From assembly GCA_050184585.1 (NCBI GenBank), contig JBFXAF010000002.1, forward strand, positions 372,001 through 436,000: a stretch of DNA of 64,000 nt, in the 5' to 3' direction. Shown here piece by piece: positions 32,922-40,454 of this stretch (position 1 is its first letter; the number at the start of each line of letters is the position of its first letter). A model generated the notes under the pieces. The model was not told the DNA's origin, did not search any database, and saw only the letters and a program-made list of their open reading frames with translations. The stretch is from JBFXAF01 sp050184585 (GTDB lineage Bacteria > Pseudomonadota > Alphaproteobacteria > Rhizobiales > Rhizobiaceae). The position numbers and the translations under genes are program-made.

Positions 32922-34511
32922 TCAGGCCGTGCGGCTTTCTTCCGGGGGCGATCCCGCCTTCGCCGGGGCAGCGTCGGCCAGGCGTTCCGAGACCATCTTC
33001 TCCATGTTCGCGAGCGCCAATTCGACCTCTCCCGCATCGGCCGTCGTGCCGCCTTGCGCGCTGAACATCTGCCGCAGCGAAAGCCTCAGAGCGTGCATCG
33101 GCTGGCGCAGGTCGTGCACCGTGTCCTTGACGCTCTCCTCGCGCTGGCGCGAGAGCGCGGTCGCCTCCGCGTAGCGCTGCTCCAGCATGGCGAGCCTCTG
33201 TCCAAGCGCGACATTGCGCTCGGCATGGGCCACCGTCTCTTCCCGGGCCGACTGGCGCATCTGGTTGTAGCGGTCGAAGATGGCCAGTCCCATCATCATG
33301 GCGTCGATGAGGAGCGCGAGGCGGACCGCGTCGTAGGCGGTGATCAGCGTGGGCTCGAACCCGAAGCCGTACCGGGCGGTGATCATGCCGGCGGGAATGA
33401 GCCCCGCGGACATGGCGAAGACGTAGAAGCGCACTTCGCGGAAACGCTTGCGCGCCGCGACGATGCCGGCCGTCAGGCAGCTCAGCGTGCTGACGGAGAT
33501 CATCAGGACCAGCAGCCGCTTCAGCAACTGGGGGTCGGCGGCCCAGAGGACGGCGTCGGTCGCCAGCACCGCGACGACCACCGTCTGGAGGACCCGGTGC
33601 ATGACCGGATGGAACCGGGCCGTCTGCAGGAAGGTGATGGCGAACAGCGCGCCGAACACCATGACGCCGGAGCCGGCCACCACCGACGCCATGGAGTTGA
33701 ACCGGGGGAAGACCGGCCACAGATACTGGAACGCGGCGCCGTCGGCATGGGCGACATAGATGAAGATGGACGAGATGTACGCGGCATAGGCTGCGAAGAC
33801 CCGCTGCCGCAGCGTGACGAGCGCCACGACCGCAAGCGTGATCATCACCAGCATCATGCCGTAGAAGGCGTAGCTCTTGGCCTCGCTCAGGCGTGCCTGG
33901 GCATCGAAGCTGTCCGGCGTCTCGACCGACATCGAAAGCCTGGACGACCCTTGCGAATAGTAGGCGACGACGAGCATGGCGGTTTCGCCGGGCGCGAGGT
34001 CGAAGGGCGCGACCATCTGGGGATTGTCGATCGGCCGGGCGCTGAACGGCGTGTCCTCCGTCAGGTCCAGCAGGGTCGCCACAGCGCCATCCGCGCCGAT
34101 CCGGTGGATCGCGATCTGCTGGGTGAAGTTGGCGTGAACGAAGAAGCGCCAGTCCTTCTGGCCGGACGTGCCGTTGACGACGGGCAGCCTGAGCCAGATG
34201 CGCGCCGAGGTGTACCCGAAGTCCGGCACCGGCCCTGGAAGGGGCTGCATCGCAATGGCCGCGGGATCGGCGATGTCGTCTACCGTGAGTTGCCAATCGG
34301 GATCAGTCGTGTATTCAAAACGCCGGCCGAGAGCTTGAGCGTCCGCGGGTCCCGTCAGGACCAGCGGATCCTGCTCGGCGGCATGGACTGGCGCGGGGGG
34401 GAGCGTCATGAGCAGGGCGACGACCAGCAGGGCGAACCTGATCAGACAGCCGTGGCCGCTCGGATCGGGAGCCCTCCGGTGACCAAGAGGGTCCTGATCG
34501 CCGACGATCAT
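32922..34511 (-). CDS. 7TMR-DISM sensor with H-box but no ATPase domain (truncated histidine kinase paralog)
   Basis: A paralog of the kinase at 29132 with the same signal peptide, DISM domain, seven helices, coiled coil and H-box (DTVHDLRQPMHALRL, His near residue 466 of 529). The protein ends about 63 residues later, at the point where the other continues into the ATPase domain. No ATPase remnant is readable downstream. The only in-frame ATG before the signal region is 34511, overlapping the response regulator start; a CTG at 34445 is an alternative. It could be a phosphoacceptor partner, a dominant-negative sensor, or a decaying gene. Confidence 0.75.
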   Translation of the reverse strand: MIVGDQDPLGHRRAPDPSGHGCLIRFALLVVALLMTLPPAPVHAAEQDPLVLTGPADAQALGRRFEYTTDPDWQLTVDDIADPAAIAMQPLPGPVPDFGYTSARIWLRLPVVNGTSGQKDWRFFVHANFTQQIAIHRIGADGAVATLLDLTEDTPFSARPIDNPQMVAPFDLAPGETAMLVVAYYSQGSSRLSMSVETPDSFDAQARLSEAKSYAFYGMMLVMITLAVVALVTLRQRVFAAYAAYISSIFIYVAHADGAAFQYLWPVFPRFNSMASVVAGSGVMVFGALFAITFLQTARFHPVMHRVLQTVVVAVLATDAVLWAADPQLLKRLLVLMISVSTLSCLTAGIVAARKRFREVRFYVFAMSAGLIPAGMITARYGFGFEPTLITAYDAVRLALLIDAMMMGLAIFDRYNQMRQSAREETVAHAERNVALGQRLAMLEQRYAEATALSRQREESVKDTVHDLRQPMHALRLSLRQMFSAQGGTTADAGEVELALANMEKMVSERLADAAPAKAGSPPEESRTA

Positions 34512-35108
34512 GCGTTCGTCTCCTGGGGGCTCGCCAAGGCGCTCGCGGCCCTGGAAGACATCGAAGTCGTGAAGTCCGTCACCAACGGCATCGAAGCGAT
34601 CGTCGAAATCCGCAAGACCAGGCCGGACTGCGCGATCCTCGACTACAATATGCCAGGCGCGAACGGACTGGAAGTCTTCCTGGAATCGAAGCGGTGGTCG
34701 CCCGATACGCGCTTCGTCCTGCTCACCGGATCGATCACCGCGGCGACGCTCAACAAGCTCGTCGAAGCCGGAATCCATGGCGTGTGCCTGAAGGACGGCA
34801 GCGAGAGCGAGGTCGTCGAGGTGGTCCGGCAGGTCTGCGCCGGCAGGTCCGCCCTCGGCGCCAGCGCGCGCCTGCTGATGACCTCGTCCACCGAGGACGT
34901 GCCGGTCACCGATCGCGAGCTCGCCGTCCTGCAGGCGATCGCGCGCGGTCACACCAATGCGAGCGCGGCGGAATCGCTCGGCGTCAGCCCCAAGACCGTC
35001 GACACCCATCGGACCAACCTGATGCGGAAGTTCGCCGTCAATTCGACGGCGAGCCTCCTGCTGGCCGCCGTCAGGGCGGGACTCCTGGACCCCGCCAGCA
35101 TTCGCTGA
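34479..35108 (+). CDS. NarL/FixJ-type response regulator
   Basis: A 209-residue regulator from GTG 34479. The receiver domain has acidic pocket LIADDH, phosphoacceptor Asp in DCAILDYNMPGANG, Thr in LLTGS and Lys in GVCLKDGSE. The LuxR-type HTH is VTDRELAVLQAIARGHTNASAAESLGVSPKTVDTHRTNLMRKF (in outline). It is divergent from the truncated sensor with overlapping 5' ends, and close to the complete kinase, its likely phosphodonor. The longer frame upstream is antisense to the sensor. Confidence 0.9.
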   Translation: MTKRVLIADDHAFVSWGLAKALAALEDIEVVKSVTNGIEAIVEIRKTRPDCAILDYNMPGANGLEVFLESKRWSPDTRFVLLTGSITAATLNKLVEAGIHGVCLKDGSESEVVEVVRQVCAGRSALGASARLLMTSSTEDVPVTDRELAVLQAIARGHTNASAAESLGVSPKTVDTHRTNLMRKFAVNSTASLLLAAVRAGLLDPASIR

Positions 35109-35290
35109 CCCTTTGCTGGTCATCGGCCCTCCCGCCCCACCTGCCGTTGCGGAAATTCAGGTGATCGCCTGATGGGCCGCGAAGCCGCTTTCCGCTGAAC
35201 TCCACCTGTCGGACCGGTTTGGGTGGTTCGATGAAGCGCAGGATCGATCCTTGGCCATGGCCGTCGACCGCGCTCGTCTGGGAGGGCGGC

Positions 35291-35899
35291 ATGGATTACA
35301 CGGCGCTTGCGGCATACTTCGCCGCCCTGATGGCCCTGACGGCCGCCCCCGGCCCGATCGTGGCGGTTCTCGTCGCGCGTTCGCTCGGCAGTGACGCGCG
35401 GGGCGCCACCGCCTTCGCGACGGGTCTCTGCCTGGGCGACGTGCTGGCCGTCTGCGCCATCGCGATGGGCATCGGTGGTCTTGCCCAGAGCCAGCCCGAG
35501 TGGTTCGCGCTCGCGAAATATGCGGGCGTCGCCTATCTCCTGTGGATCGCGTTTCGCATCTGGAACGACACGTCCACGGTCGACGCGGCCCGACCGCGCA
35601 AGGGGGGCTGGTTCACCTCGACCGGCGCCGGCATCGCGCTCTGTCTCGGAAACCCGTCGACGGTGCTGATCTACATGCTCCTGCTGCCGACCGTGGCGCC
35701 GGCCGGGATCAACGACGCACGGCAGCTCTCCCTGGTCCTGCTGGTCACCTTCGCGGCGGTCGGCGTCGTCTTCTTCGGCGCGATCCTGCTCGCCCGCCAG
35801 TTCAGCAGGGTGATCACCTCCCCCGGATCGTCGACCCTGCTCAGCCGCGGCACCGCCACGGTGATCGCGCTGACTTCGGTCTGGATGCTGGCGGCCTGA
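35291..35899 (+). CDS. LysE/RhtB family amino acid exporter
   Basis: A 202-residue protein with six hydrophobic segments. It has the LysE start MDYTALAAYFAALMALTAAPGPIVAVLVARSLGSDARGATAFATG (APGP signature). The ATG at 35291 is set by GGGAGGG upstream; a longer frame from 35219 is unlikely. It exports small amphiphilic or amino acid substrates across the inner membrane. Convergent with the TetR gene. Confidence 0.88.
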   Translation: MDYTALAAYFAALMALTAAPGPIVAVLVARSLGSDARGATAFATGLCLGDVLAVCAIAMGIGGLAQSQPEWFALAKYAGVAYLLWIAFRIWNDTSTVDAARPRKGGWFTSTGAGIALCLGNPSTVLIYMLLLPTVAPAGINDARQLSLVLLVTFAAVGVVFFGAILLARQFSRVITSPGSSTLLSRGTATVIALTSVWMLAA

Positions 35900-35936
35900 A
35901 ACCCGCGCGACGGAGCCGCGCATCCCTGAAGCCCGG

Positions 35937-36527
35937 TCACCGGCCGTCGAGCATCCTGGCGACCGCCTCGCCAACGAGGGCCGGAACCTTCGCCGCGTCG
36001 TCCAGATAGGCCATCTCGAGCAGGCCGTCCGAAACCGCGACGAGCAGCGAGGCGGTGACGGGCGGATCGGTGTCGCCGGCCGCCGCGAGGAGTTTCGCCA
36101 GCACGCCGTGCTGCCACGTCCGCCGCGCCTCGATTGCCCGCCGCACCGGGCTGGTTCGGTCGGGATACTCGGCCGCCGCGTTGAGGAACGGGCAGCCGCG
36201 CCAGTCGCCCACCACCACGGCTACGCTGATCCTGTCCATGACGGCGGCGATCATCTCGCGGGGCGGCCTGTCCGGCAGCGCGGCGACCGCCGCCCGCCCC
36301 AGCCGGTCCTGCTCCTCGATATAAGCGACGACGAGGTCGTCCTTCGACGGAAAGTGCTTGTAGAACGTCGCCTTCGCCACCCCGGCCTCGGCGATGATGC
36401 GGTCGATGCCGACGGCGTGGATGCCGCCCGCATAGAAGAGCCGGGTCGCGGTGTCGACGAGCCGCCGGCGCGCCGCGCTCGTTTCGGGTTCTCTCGCGGG
36501 GTCTGGGCGGCGGCGTGGCGATTTCAC
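35937..36527 (-). CDS. TetR family transcriptional regulator
   Basis: A 196-residue repressor. HTH at about residues 19-65 (RRRLVDTATRLFYAGGIHAVGIDRIIAEAGVAKATFYKHFPSKDDLV, in outline), with the ligand domain following. GDWRGCPFLNAAAEYPD is typical of the YcdC/AcrR-like group. It is divergent from the SnoaL/ABM pair with a double palindrome between, strongly suggesting autoregulation and control of 36597-37325. Confidence 0.93.
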   Translation of the reverse strand: MKSPRRRPDPAREPETSAARRRLVDTATRLFYAGGIHAVGIDRIIAEAGVAKATFYKHFPSKDDLVVAYIEEQDRLGRAAVAALPDRPPREMIAAVMDRISVAVVVGDWRGCPFLNAAAEYPDRTSPVRRAIEARRTWQHGVLAKLLAAAGDTDPPVTASLLVAVSDGLLEMAYLDDAAKVPALVGEAVARMLDGR

Positions 36528-36539
36528 GGGTTGACACTA

Positions 36540-36583
36540 ACAGACAGGTCTGTATGTTGCAACATGTAGACAGACCTGTCTGT
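36540..36583. promoter_or_regulatory. Double TetR operator
   Basis: ACAGACAGGTCTGT (36540-36553) and its reverse complement ACAGACCTGTCTGT (36570-36583) are each perfect 6-bp inverted repeats with a 2-bp spacer. Their centres lie 30 bp apart, about three helical turns, with the palindrome ATGTTGCAACAT between them. The site lies between the divergent tetR and SnoaL-like genes. Confidence 0.8.
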
Positions 36584-36596
36584 ATAGGAGATTGTG

Positions 36597-36974
36597 ATGA
36601 CCACCACCGAAACCTCCGCGATCATGCGCCGCTTCAACCAGGCGTTTCTCGAGCACGAGCCGGCGATCCTGGACGACCTGATCGCGCCGGACTGCGTCAT
36701 GGAATCGATCCAGCCCGCGCCCGACGGCACGCGCTACGAGGGCTACGACGCCTGCGTGGCGTTCTGGCGGGCCATCGCCACCGACCCGGTCGCCTGGTTC
36801 GAGGTGGAGGACACGGCGGCGATGGGCGACCGCGCGATCATCCGCTGGCGTTTCAACTTCGGCGACGGCGGCTCGGTTCGCGGCGTCAATCTGATGCGCG
36901 TCCGGGATGGCCGCATCGTCGAGGCGCTGGGCTATTCGAAGTCGCCGGGCCAGTCGGCGCCCCTGCCCGAGTGA
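36597..36974 (+). CDS. SnoaL-like / NTF2-fold protein
   Basis: A 125-residue NTF2-like domain: IMRRFNQAFLEHEPAILDDLIAPDCVMES, AIIRWRFNF and GGSVRGVNLMRVRDGRIVEALGY fit SnoaL-like polyketide cyclase/isomerase-type proteins. AGGAG at 36586-36590 favours ATG 36597 over GTG 36594. The catalytic role is unknown. It lies directly behind the double TetR operator and 69 nt before an ABM-domain gene, so the two are probably co-induced. Confidence 0.85.
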   Translation: MTTTETSAIMRRFNQAFLEHEPAILDDLIAPDCVMESIQPAPDGTRYEGYDACVAFWRAIATDPVAWFEVEDTAAMGDRAIIRWRFNFGDGGSVRGVNLMRVRDGRIVEALGYSKSPGQSAPLPE

Positions 36975-37043
36975 ACCGCGCGGAGGCCGCGCCCCGCGCG
37001 CGCGGCCGCCCGCTTCGCACCAACGGATTGAAGGAGGAAGATC

Positions 37044-37325
37044 ATGATCATCATCGCAGGCTACTCGCGCACCGACCGGGAAAAGCGCGACGCCGCAGTC
37101 CAGGCGTTCGCCGCCATGGTGGAGAGGGCGCGGCGGCAGGACGGCTGTCTCGACCTGTCGATCGGCGCGGACGCGCTCGATCCCGAGCGCATCAACGTCT
37201 TCGAATGCTGGCGCGACAAGCCGTCGCTCGACGCCTGGCGCAAGGTCGCCCGGGGCCCGCGGGTCGCCCTGCGCGACGCCCATGTCAGGCTCTACCGGAC
37301 CGACAAGGCCGAAAAACCGTCCTGA
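37044..37325 (+). CDS. Antibiotic biosynthesis monooxygenase (ABM) domain protein
   Basis: A 93-residue dimeric ferredoxin-like ABM domain: MIIIAGYSRTDREKRDAAVQAFAAMVERARRQDGCLDLSIGADALDPERINVFECWRD (in outline) matches the YgiN group. These act as quinol or polyketide monooxygenases, or simply bind aromatics. GGAGGAAG precedes the ATG. Operonic with the SnoaL-like gene under the TetR regulator; together they look like a small aromatic- or quinone-response unit. Confidence 0.87.
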   Translation: MIIIAGYSRTDREKRDAAVQAFAAMVERARRQDGCLDLSIGADALDPERINVFECWRDKPSLDAWRKVARGPRVALRDAHVRLYRTDKAEKPS

Positions 37326-37458
37326 GCCGCCTTCGCGCCGGTCTCCCCGATCGGCGCGAACCGCACGCCACGCGACCGCGCCCCGTCGGCAGGCCTCAGG
37401 TCGATCGCTTGTCCGGCGTAGGCGCCAGCGGGCGCGAACGGTCATCGAATCCCTTCAA

Positions 37459-37472
37459 TTGGATCGATCCAG
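37459..37472. promoter_or_regulatory. LacI-type operator upstream of lacI
   Basis: TTGGATCGATCCAG, 50 bp before the lacI start, matches the core TTGGATCGATCCAA of the two perfect palindromes at 40079 and 40127. LacI-family operators are usually even palindromes of this size, so autoregulation is likely. Confidence 0.65.
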
Positions 37473-37521
37473 AATTGTTTGATATGGAGCGGTCATTGAA
37501 TGCAAATCGTGTCGGATTCCC

Positions 37522-38631
37522 ATGGTCAAATTGCTCGACGTCGCCCGGGCAGCGGGCGTTTCTCGCAGCACTGCCTCAAATGTCTTCGCGCATCCGGAGC
37601 GCGTAAAGGAGGAACTGCGCGAGCGAGTCCTTGCGGCGGCTGACGAGATTGGATACGGCGGCCCAAGTCCTGCCGGTCGGCTGTTGCGCCTCGGGAAAGT
37701 GAACGCCATAGGCGTTACTCCCCCGGGTGCCTACGGCACGAAAGTCGCGTTCAGCAATCCATATCTGCGCGAGTTCTTATGCGGGGTAGCAACTGTTTGC
37801 GATGAACGCGGCGCCAGTCTCACCATTATTTCGGGTATCGGCCCCGACAAGACCTCCGGAATCAAGAACTCCCTCGTCGACGGATTCATCCTGCACCAGA
37901 TCGAAGATGCAGCGCTGCTGGAGACGAGACGGCGGCGACTACCCTTCGTGTTGATCGACTCCCAGGGCGATGCCAAGACGAGCTTCGTCCGTATCGACGA
38001 CCGGGGCGGAGCGTATATGGCCGCAAAGCATCTGACCGATCTGGGGCATCGTCGATTTGCGATTTTCTCTGTCCTGCGACGCGATCTTGCCGAGGTGGCT
38101 GCATCGAGGGTTGAACCGGTCTTTCACGGAGTATCTGGACCCAGTCACAAACTCTTGCGGGGCTTCTCCATGGACGACGACCGACTGGCGGGCTACGCGG
38201 ACGCTCTGGCGGAGGTAGGGATTTCGATCGATGACGTCCCGATAGTGGAATGCGCCGCGGATTCTGTAACAAATGCAACGAGCGGCGCCCGTGTGCTTTT
38301 CGACCGCGCGCCCGAGACCACCGCGGTACTTGCGATGACTGACGTTCAGGCACTGGCAGTGCTTGAGGAAGCCCGCCGCCGCAATGTGCTGGTGCCTGAA
38401 GAACTCTCCGTCATCGGTTTCGATGATATCGCGGAGTCGAGAACGGCGGCCCCATCACTCACGACCGTGGTCCACCCTGTCGTTGAGAAGGGCCGAACCG
38501 CCGCCAACATTCTTTTCGACGACCAAACGGCACGGCAAGTGACGCTGCCTGTACATCTGGCTGTACGCTCCTCGACCGCGGTGCCGCGCAGAACCAGGAT
38601 ACTTGGACCAGGATCACCCAATCGCGGCTAG
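37522..38631 (+). CDS. LacI family transcriptional regulator
   Basis: A 369-residue LacI/GalR regulator. HTH at the very N-terminus (MVKLLDVARAAGVSRSTASNVFAHPERV), hinge, then a periplasmic-binding-like sugar domain (FSNPYLREF, VDGFILH, GHRRFAIFS, SVIGFDDIAES). Its likely operators are the GGATCGATCC palindromes here and upstream of the Gfo/Idh/MocA unit. The TAG at 38629-38631 shares TA and G with the 59-bp element A4. AT-richer third positions than the flagellar genes suggest acquisition. Confidence 0.93.
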   Translation: MVKLLDVARAAGVSRSTASNVFAHPERVKEELRERVLAAADEIGYGGPSPAGRLLRLGKVNAIGVTPPGAYGTKVAFSNPYLREFLCGVATVCDERGASLTIISGIGPDKTSGIKNSLVDGFILHQIEDAALLETRRRRLPFVLIDSQGDAKTSFVRIDDRGGAYMAAKHLTDLGHRRFAIFSVLRRDLAEVAASRVEPVFHGVSGPSHKLLRGFSMDDDRLAGYADALAEVGISIDDVPIVECAADSVTNATSGARVLFDRAPETTAVLAMTDVQALAVLEEARRRNVLVPEELSVIGFDDIAESRTAAPSLTTVVHPVVEKGRTAANILFDDQTARQVTLPVHLAVRSSTAVPRRTRILGPGSPNRG

Positions 38632-38689
38632 AGCAATGTTCGACCGGATTGAATCGTTCTGCCGCAGGGAATCTGGTCGAACATTGCTC
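38631..38689. mobile_element. 59-bp deletion derivative of the A-family element, copy A4
   Basis: GAGCAATGTTCGACCGGATT on the left and the matching TGGTCGAACATTGCTC on the right enclose a short TCGTTCTGCCGCAGGGAA segment. It keeps about 40 bp of the left end and 17 bp of the right end of A1. It is flanked by TA (38629-38630, 38690-38691). The left TA forms the lacI stop and the right TA the stop of the convergent oxidoreductase gene. It folds into one hairpin and may act as a bidirectional terminator. Confidence 0.85.
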
Positions 38690-39786
38690 TAAGCCTGACA
38701 TGTCGCCAGTCGAACACATCGTTTCTCTGCGTTCGATTGAAGCGCTGCGTCGACGACTTCCTGCACCCTCACGCCAACGTCAAACCCAGGTGCCGCGGGC
38801 ATATCCGCCAATATCGCGTCAATGAAGGCGCGCGGTCCCGCTGACTGTTTGATGTAGGGATCAAAGAGTTGCTGGGGGTCAACGCCGCCTTCATAGAATG
38901 AAACAGGTATTTCCAGCCCGGAGAACATCCGCTCGCCTTTGCGCACCCCTCGGATGACGACACCTGCGTTAACCCCGAAATACGTATGACAAATCTCAAG
39001 CGTTCCCTCTTCGCCATGCAGGAAGGCTGAGACCCTGACGCCTTCGTCACCAAGACGACTTACCGCCGACGTGCGGATCTGCGCCCGTGCTCCGCCGACA
39101 AATTCAATCGTGAGCAGTCCGACATCGTTCACGGGCATCGGCGAGGGATGCGACGTTGTCGATTGATCGATGAATCGCGGCAGGTCGGCGCTGACGCTGC
39201 AAACGTCACCCAGGAACCATTGCGCGAAATCGATGAGGTGGGAGCCTAGGTCGCCGGCAACGCCGTTCGAGCGCCTACCATCGAAGCGCCACTTGTAGCC
39301 ATCGTCGAGGGCGAACGTCGCGAGGAACTCGAACGTCGCGTGATAGCAGCGACCAAGGAAACCGTCATCGACCAGCTGCTTGACGAACCGCCAGTGCGGC
39401 TGCCATCGCCAGGTGAACAGCACCATGTGCTTGACCCGCGCACGCTCGGCCCTTTCCAGCATGTCGCGTGCCTGCGACGCCTTTCCAGCCAACGGCTTCT
39501 CGCACAGAACATGGAGACCGGCCTCGATCGCGGCGACGGTCATTTCATAGTGCAGATCGTCTGGGGCGGCGACGACGATCGCGTCGATCTCACCCGAGGC
39601 GACAAGTTCCCGGTAGTCGGCGAACACCTTGGCGCCAAGCTTCCTTGCAACCTCACCGGCCCGAGACGCATCTCGGCCACATACTCCGACAACGCGCGCT
39701 GCTGGATGGCTCAACAGGCTCGGCACATACATCAAATCGACCCACCAGCTTGTGCCGATGAGCCCAATGCGGACTGTCTTGTCCAT
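38689..39786 (-). CDS. Gfo/Idh/MocA family oxidoreductase
   Basis: A 365-residue NAD(P)-dependent sugar or inositol dehydrogenase-type protein: Rossmann RIGLIGTSWWVDLMYVPSL, CEKPLAGKASQARDM (the EKP motif), and GVAGDLGSHLIDFAQWFLGD with the His-Asp region of the active site. Probably acts on a sugar whose uptake or breakdown the nearby LacI controls. Transport genes are absent, so this looks like a remnant of a larger sugar locus. The stop codon is formed with the right TA of A4. Confidence 0.9.
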   Translation of the reverse strand: MDKTVRIGLIGTSWWVDLMYVPSLLSHPAARVVGVCGRDASRAGEVARKLGAKVFADYRELVASGEIDAIVVAAPDDLHYEMTVAAIEAGLHVLCEKPLAGKASQARDMLERAERARVKHMVLFTWRWQPHWRFVKQLVDDGFLGRCYHATFEFLATFALDDGYKWRFDGRRSNGVAGDLGSHLIDFAQWFLGDVCSVSADLPRFIDQSTTSHPSPMPVNDVGLLTIEFVGGARAQIRTSAVSRLGDEGVRVSAFLHGEEGTLEICHTYFGVNAGVVIRGVRKGERMFSGLEIPVSFYEGGVDPQQLFDPYIKQSAGPRAFIDAILADMPAAPGFDVGVRVQEVVDAALQSNAEKRCVRLATCQA

Positions 39787-39844
39787 GACTTTGCCCCGTC
39801 AAGCCGACCCAGCGTATTTCTAGTCTATCGACAAACAAGCAGTG

Positions 39845-40075
39845 TCAGCGCGAAGCCGCCTGCAAACAGCCATGGCAAGGAAGAAAAGCATTCGATGCCT
39901 CGGTCGTGCCCTCCTCTGGCGCCAAGACATTATTCTGAACAGTTTCCCGTTGGCCGTCCGTCGAAGCTGCATCGCGGAATAATATTTGCGGCCCGAAAGA
40001 AATCATCGTGCAATAGCCGAGAACGGCAGCACTGGTAACCGCGATTGATCGAAACGATGGCATCGGTCGCTCCAT
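39845..40075 (-). CDS. Possible small protein upstream of the Gfo/Idh/MocA gene
   Basis: A 76-codon frame from ATG 40075 (MERPMPSFRSIAVTSAAVLGYCTMISFG..) with a signal-like hydrophobic stretch at about residues 11-27, then a polar tail. In another frame the 3' part reads LPWLFAGGFALTLLVC, so this may be a frameshifted or deleted membrane protein. It starts 4 nt downstream of the LacI operator at 40079. Coding is uncertain. The rest of 39787-40454 apart from the operators shows no gene I can support. Confidence 0.25.
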   Translation of the reverse strand: MERPMPSFRSIAVTSAAVLGYCTMISFGPQILFRDAASTDGQRETVQNNVLAPEEGTTEASNAFLPCHGCLQAASR

Positions 40076-40078
40076 TAG

Positions 40079-40096
40079 TTTTGGATCGATCCAAAA
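40079..40096. promoter_or_regulatory. LacI-type operator 1 upstream of the oxidoreductase unit
   Basis: TTTTGGATCGATCCAAAA is a perfect 18-bp palindrome. It shares its 14-bp core with the site at 40127 and nearly with the one upstream of lacI. It lies about 290 bp upstream of the Gfo/Idh/MocA start, on its 5' side. Confidence 0.75.
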
Positions 40097-40126
40097 TACG
40101 CGGTCGGAGAGCGGAGTCAAGCAGTA

Positions 40127-40142
40127 TTTGGATCGATCCAAA
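40127..40142. promoter_or_regulatory. LacI-type operator 2
   Basis: TTTGGATCGATCCAAA, a perfect 16-bp palindrome 47 bp centre to centre from operator 1. Paired operators at such spacing allow co-operative binding or a small loop by a LacI tetramer or dimers. Confidence 0.75.
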
Positions 40143-40454
40143 AGCATGGGGGGACGATCCTCTGGCGCTCTTCTGGAAGCTCGGCCACGAATTGCATTTT
40201 CGGTCGTTTGAAGTGGTTGCCTTCGCCCGACGGGAGACTCCCGCGCGGGTGCAGGCCGAACACGCCCAACGCTGGCGCCAGCATCACCTGATCATGACGC
40301 GGTGACCAACGGGCAGGACAGCTCCGGTCCAGCGCAAGCCAACAGTTCCAGCAAGCGTCCTGCCGATCGCGGAATGCCGGGTCGAGCACGAAGCACGATG
40401 ACCCGTGACGGCGGCGGCGGAATCGAGCGGGAACTCGGCCTTGGCGACGCTGGT

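Noticed and set aside
40045..40454. Frames of 79-90 codons on both strands around the LacI operators
   Set aside because: They include the operator palindromes in the reading frame, carry no recognisable domain and have no convincing ribosome binding site.
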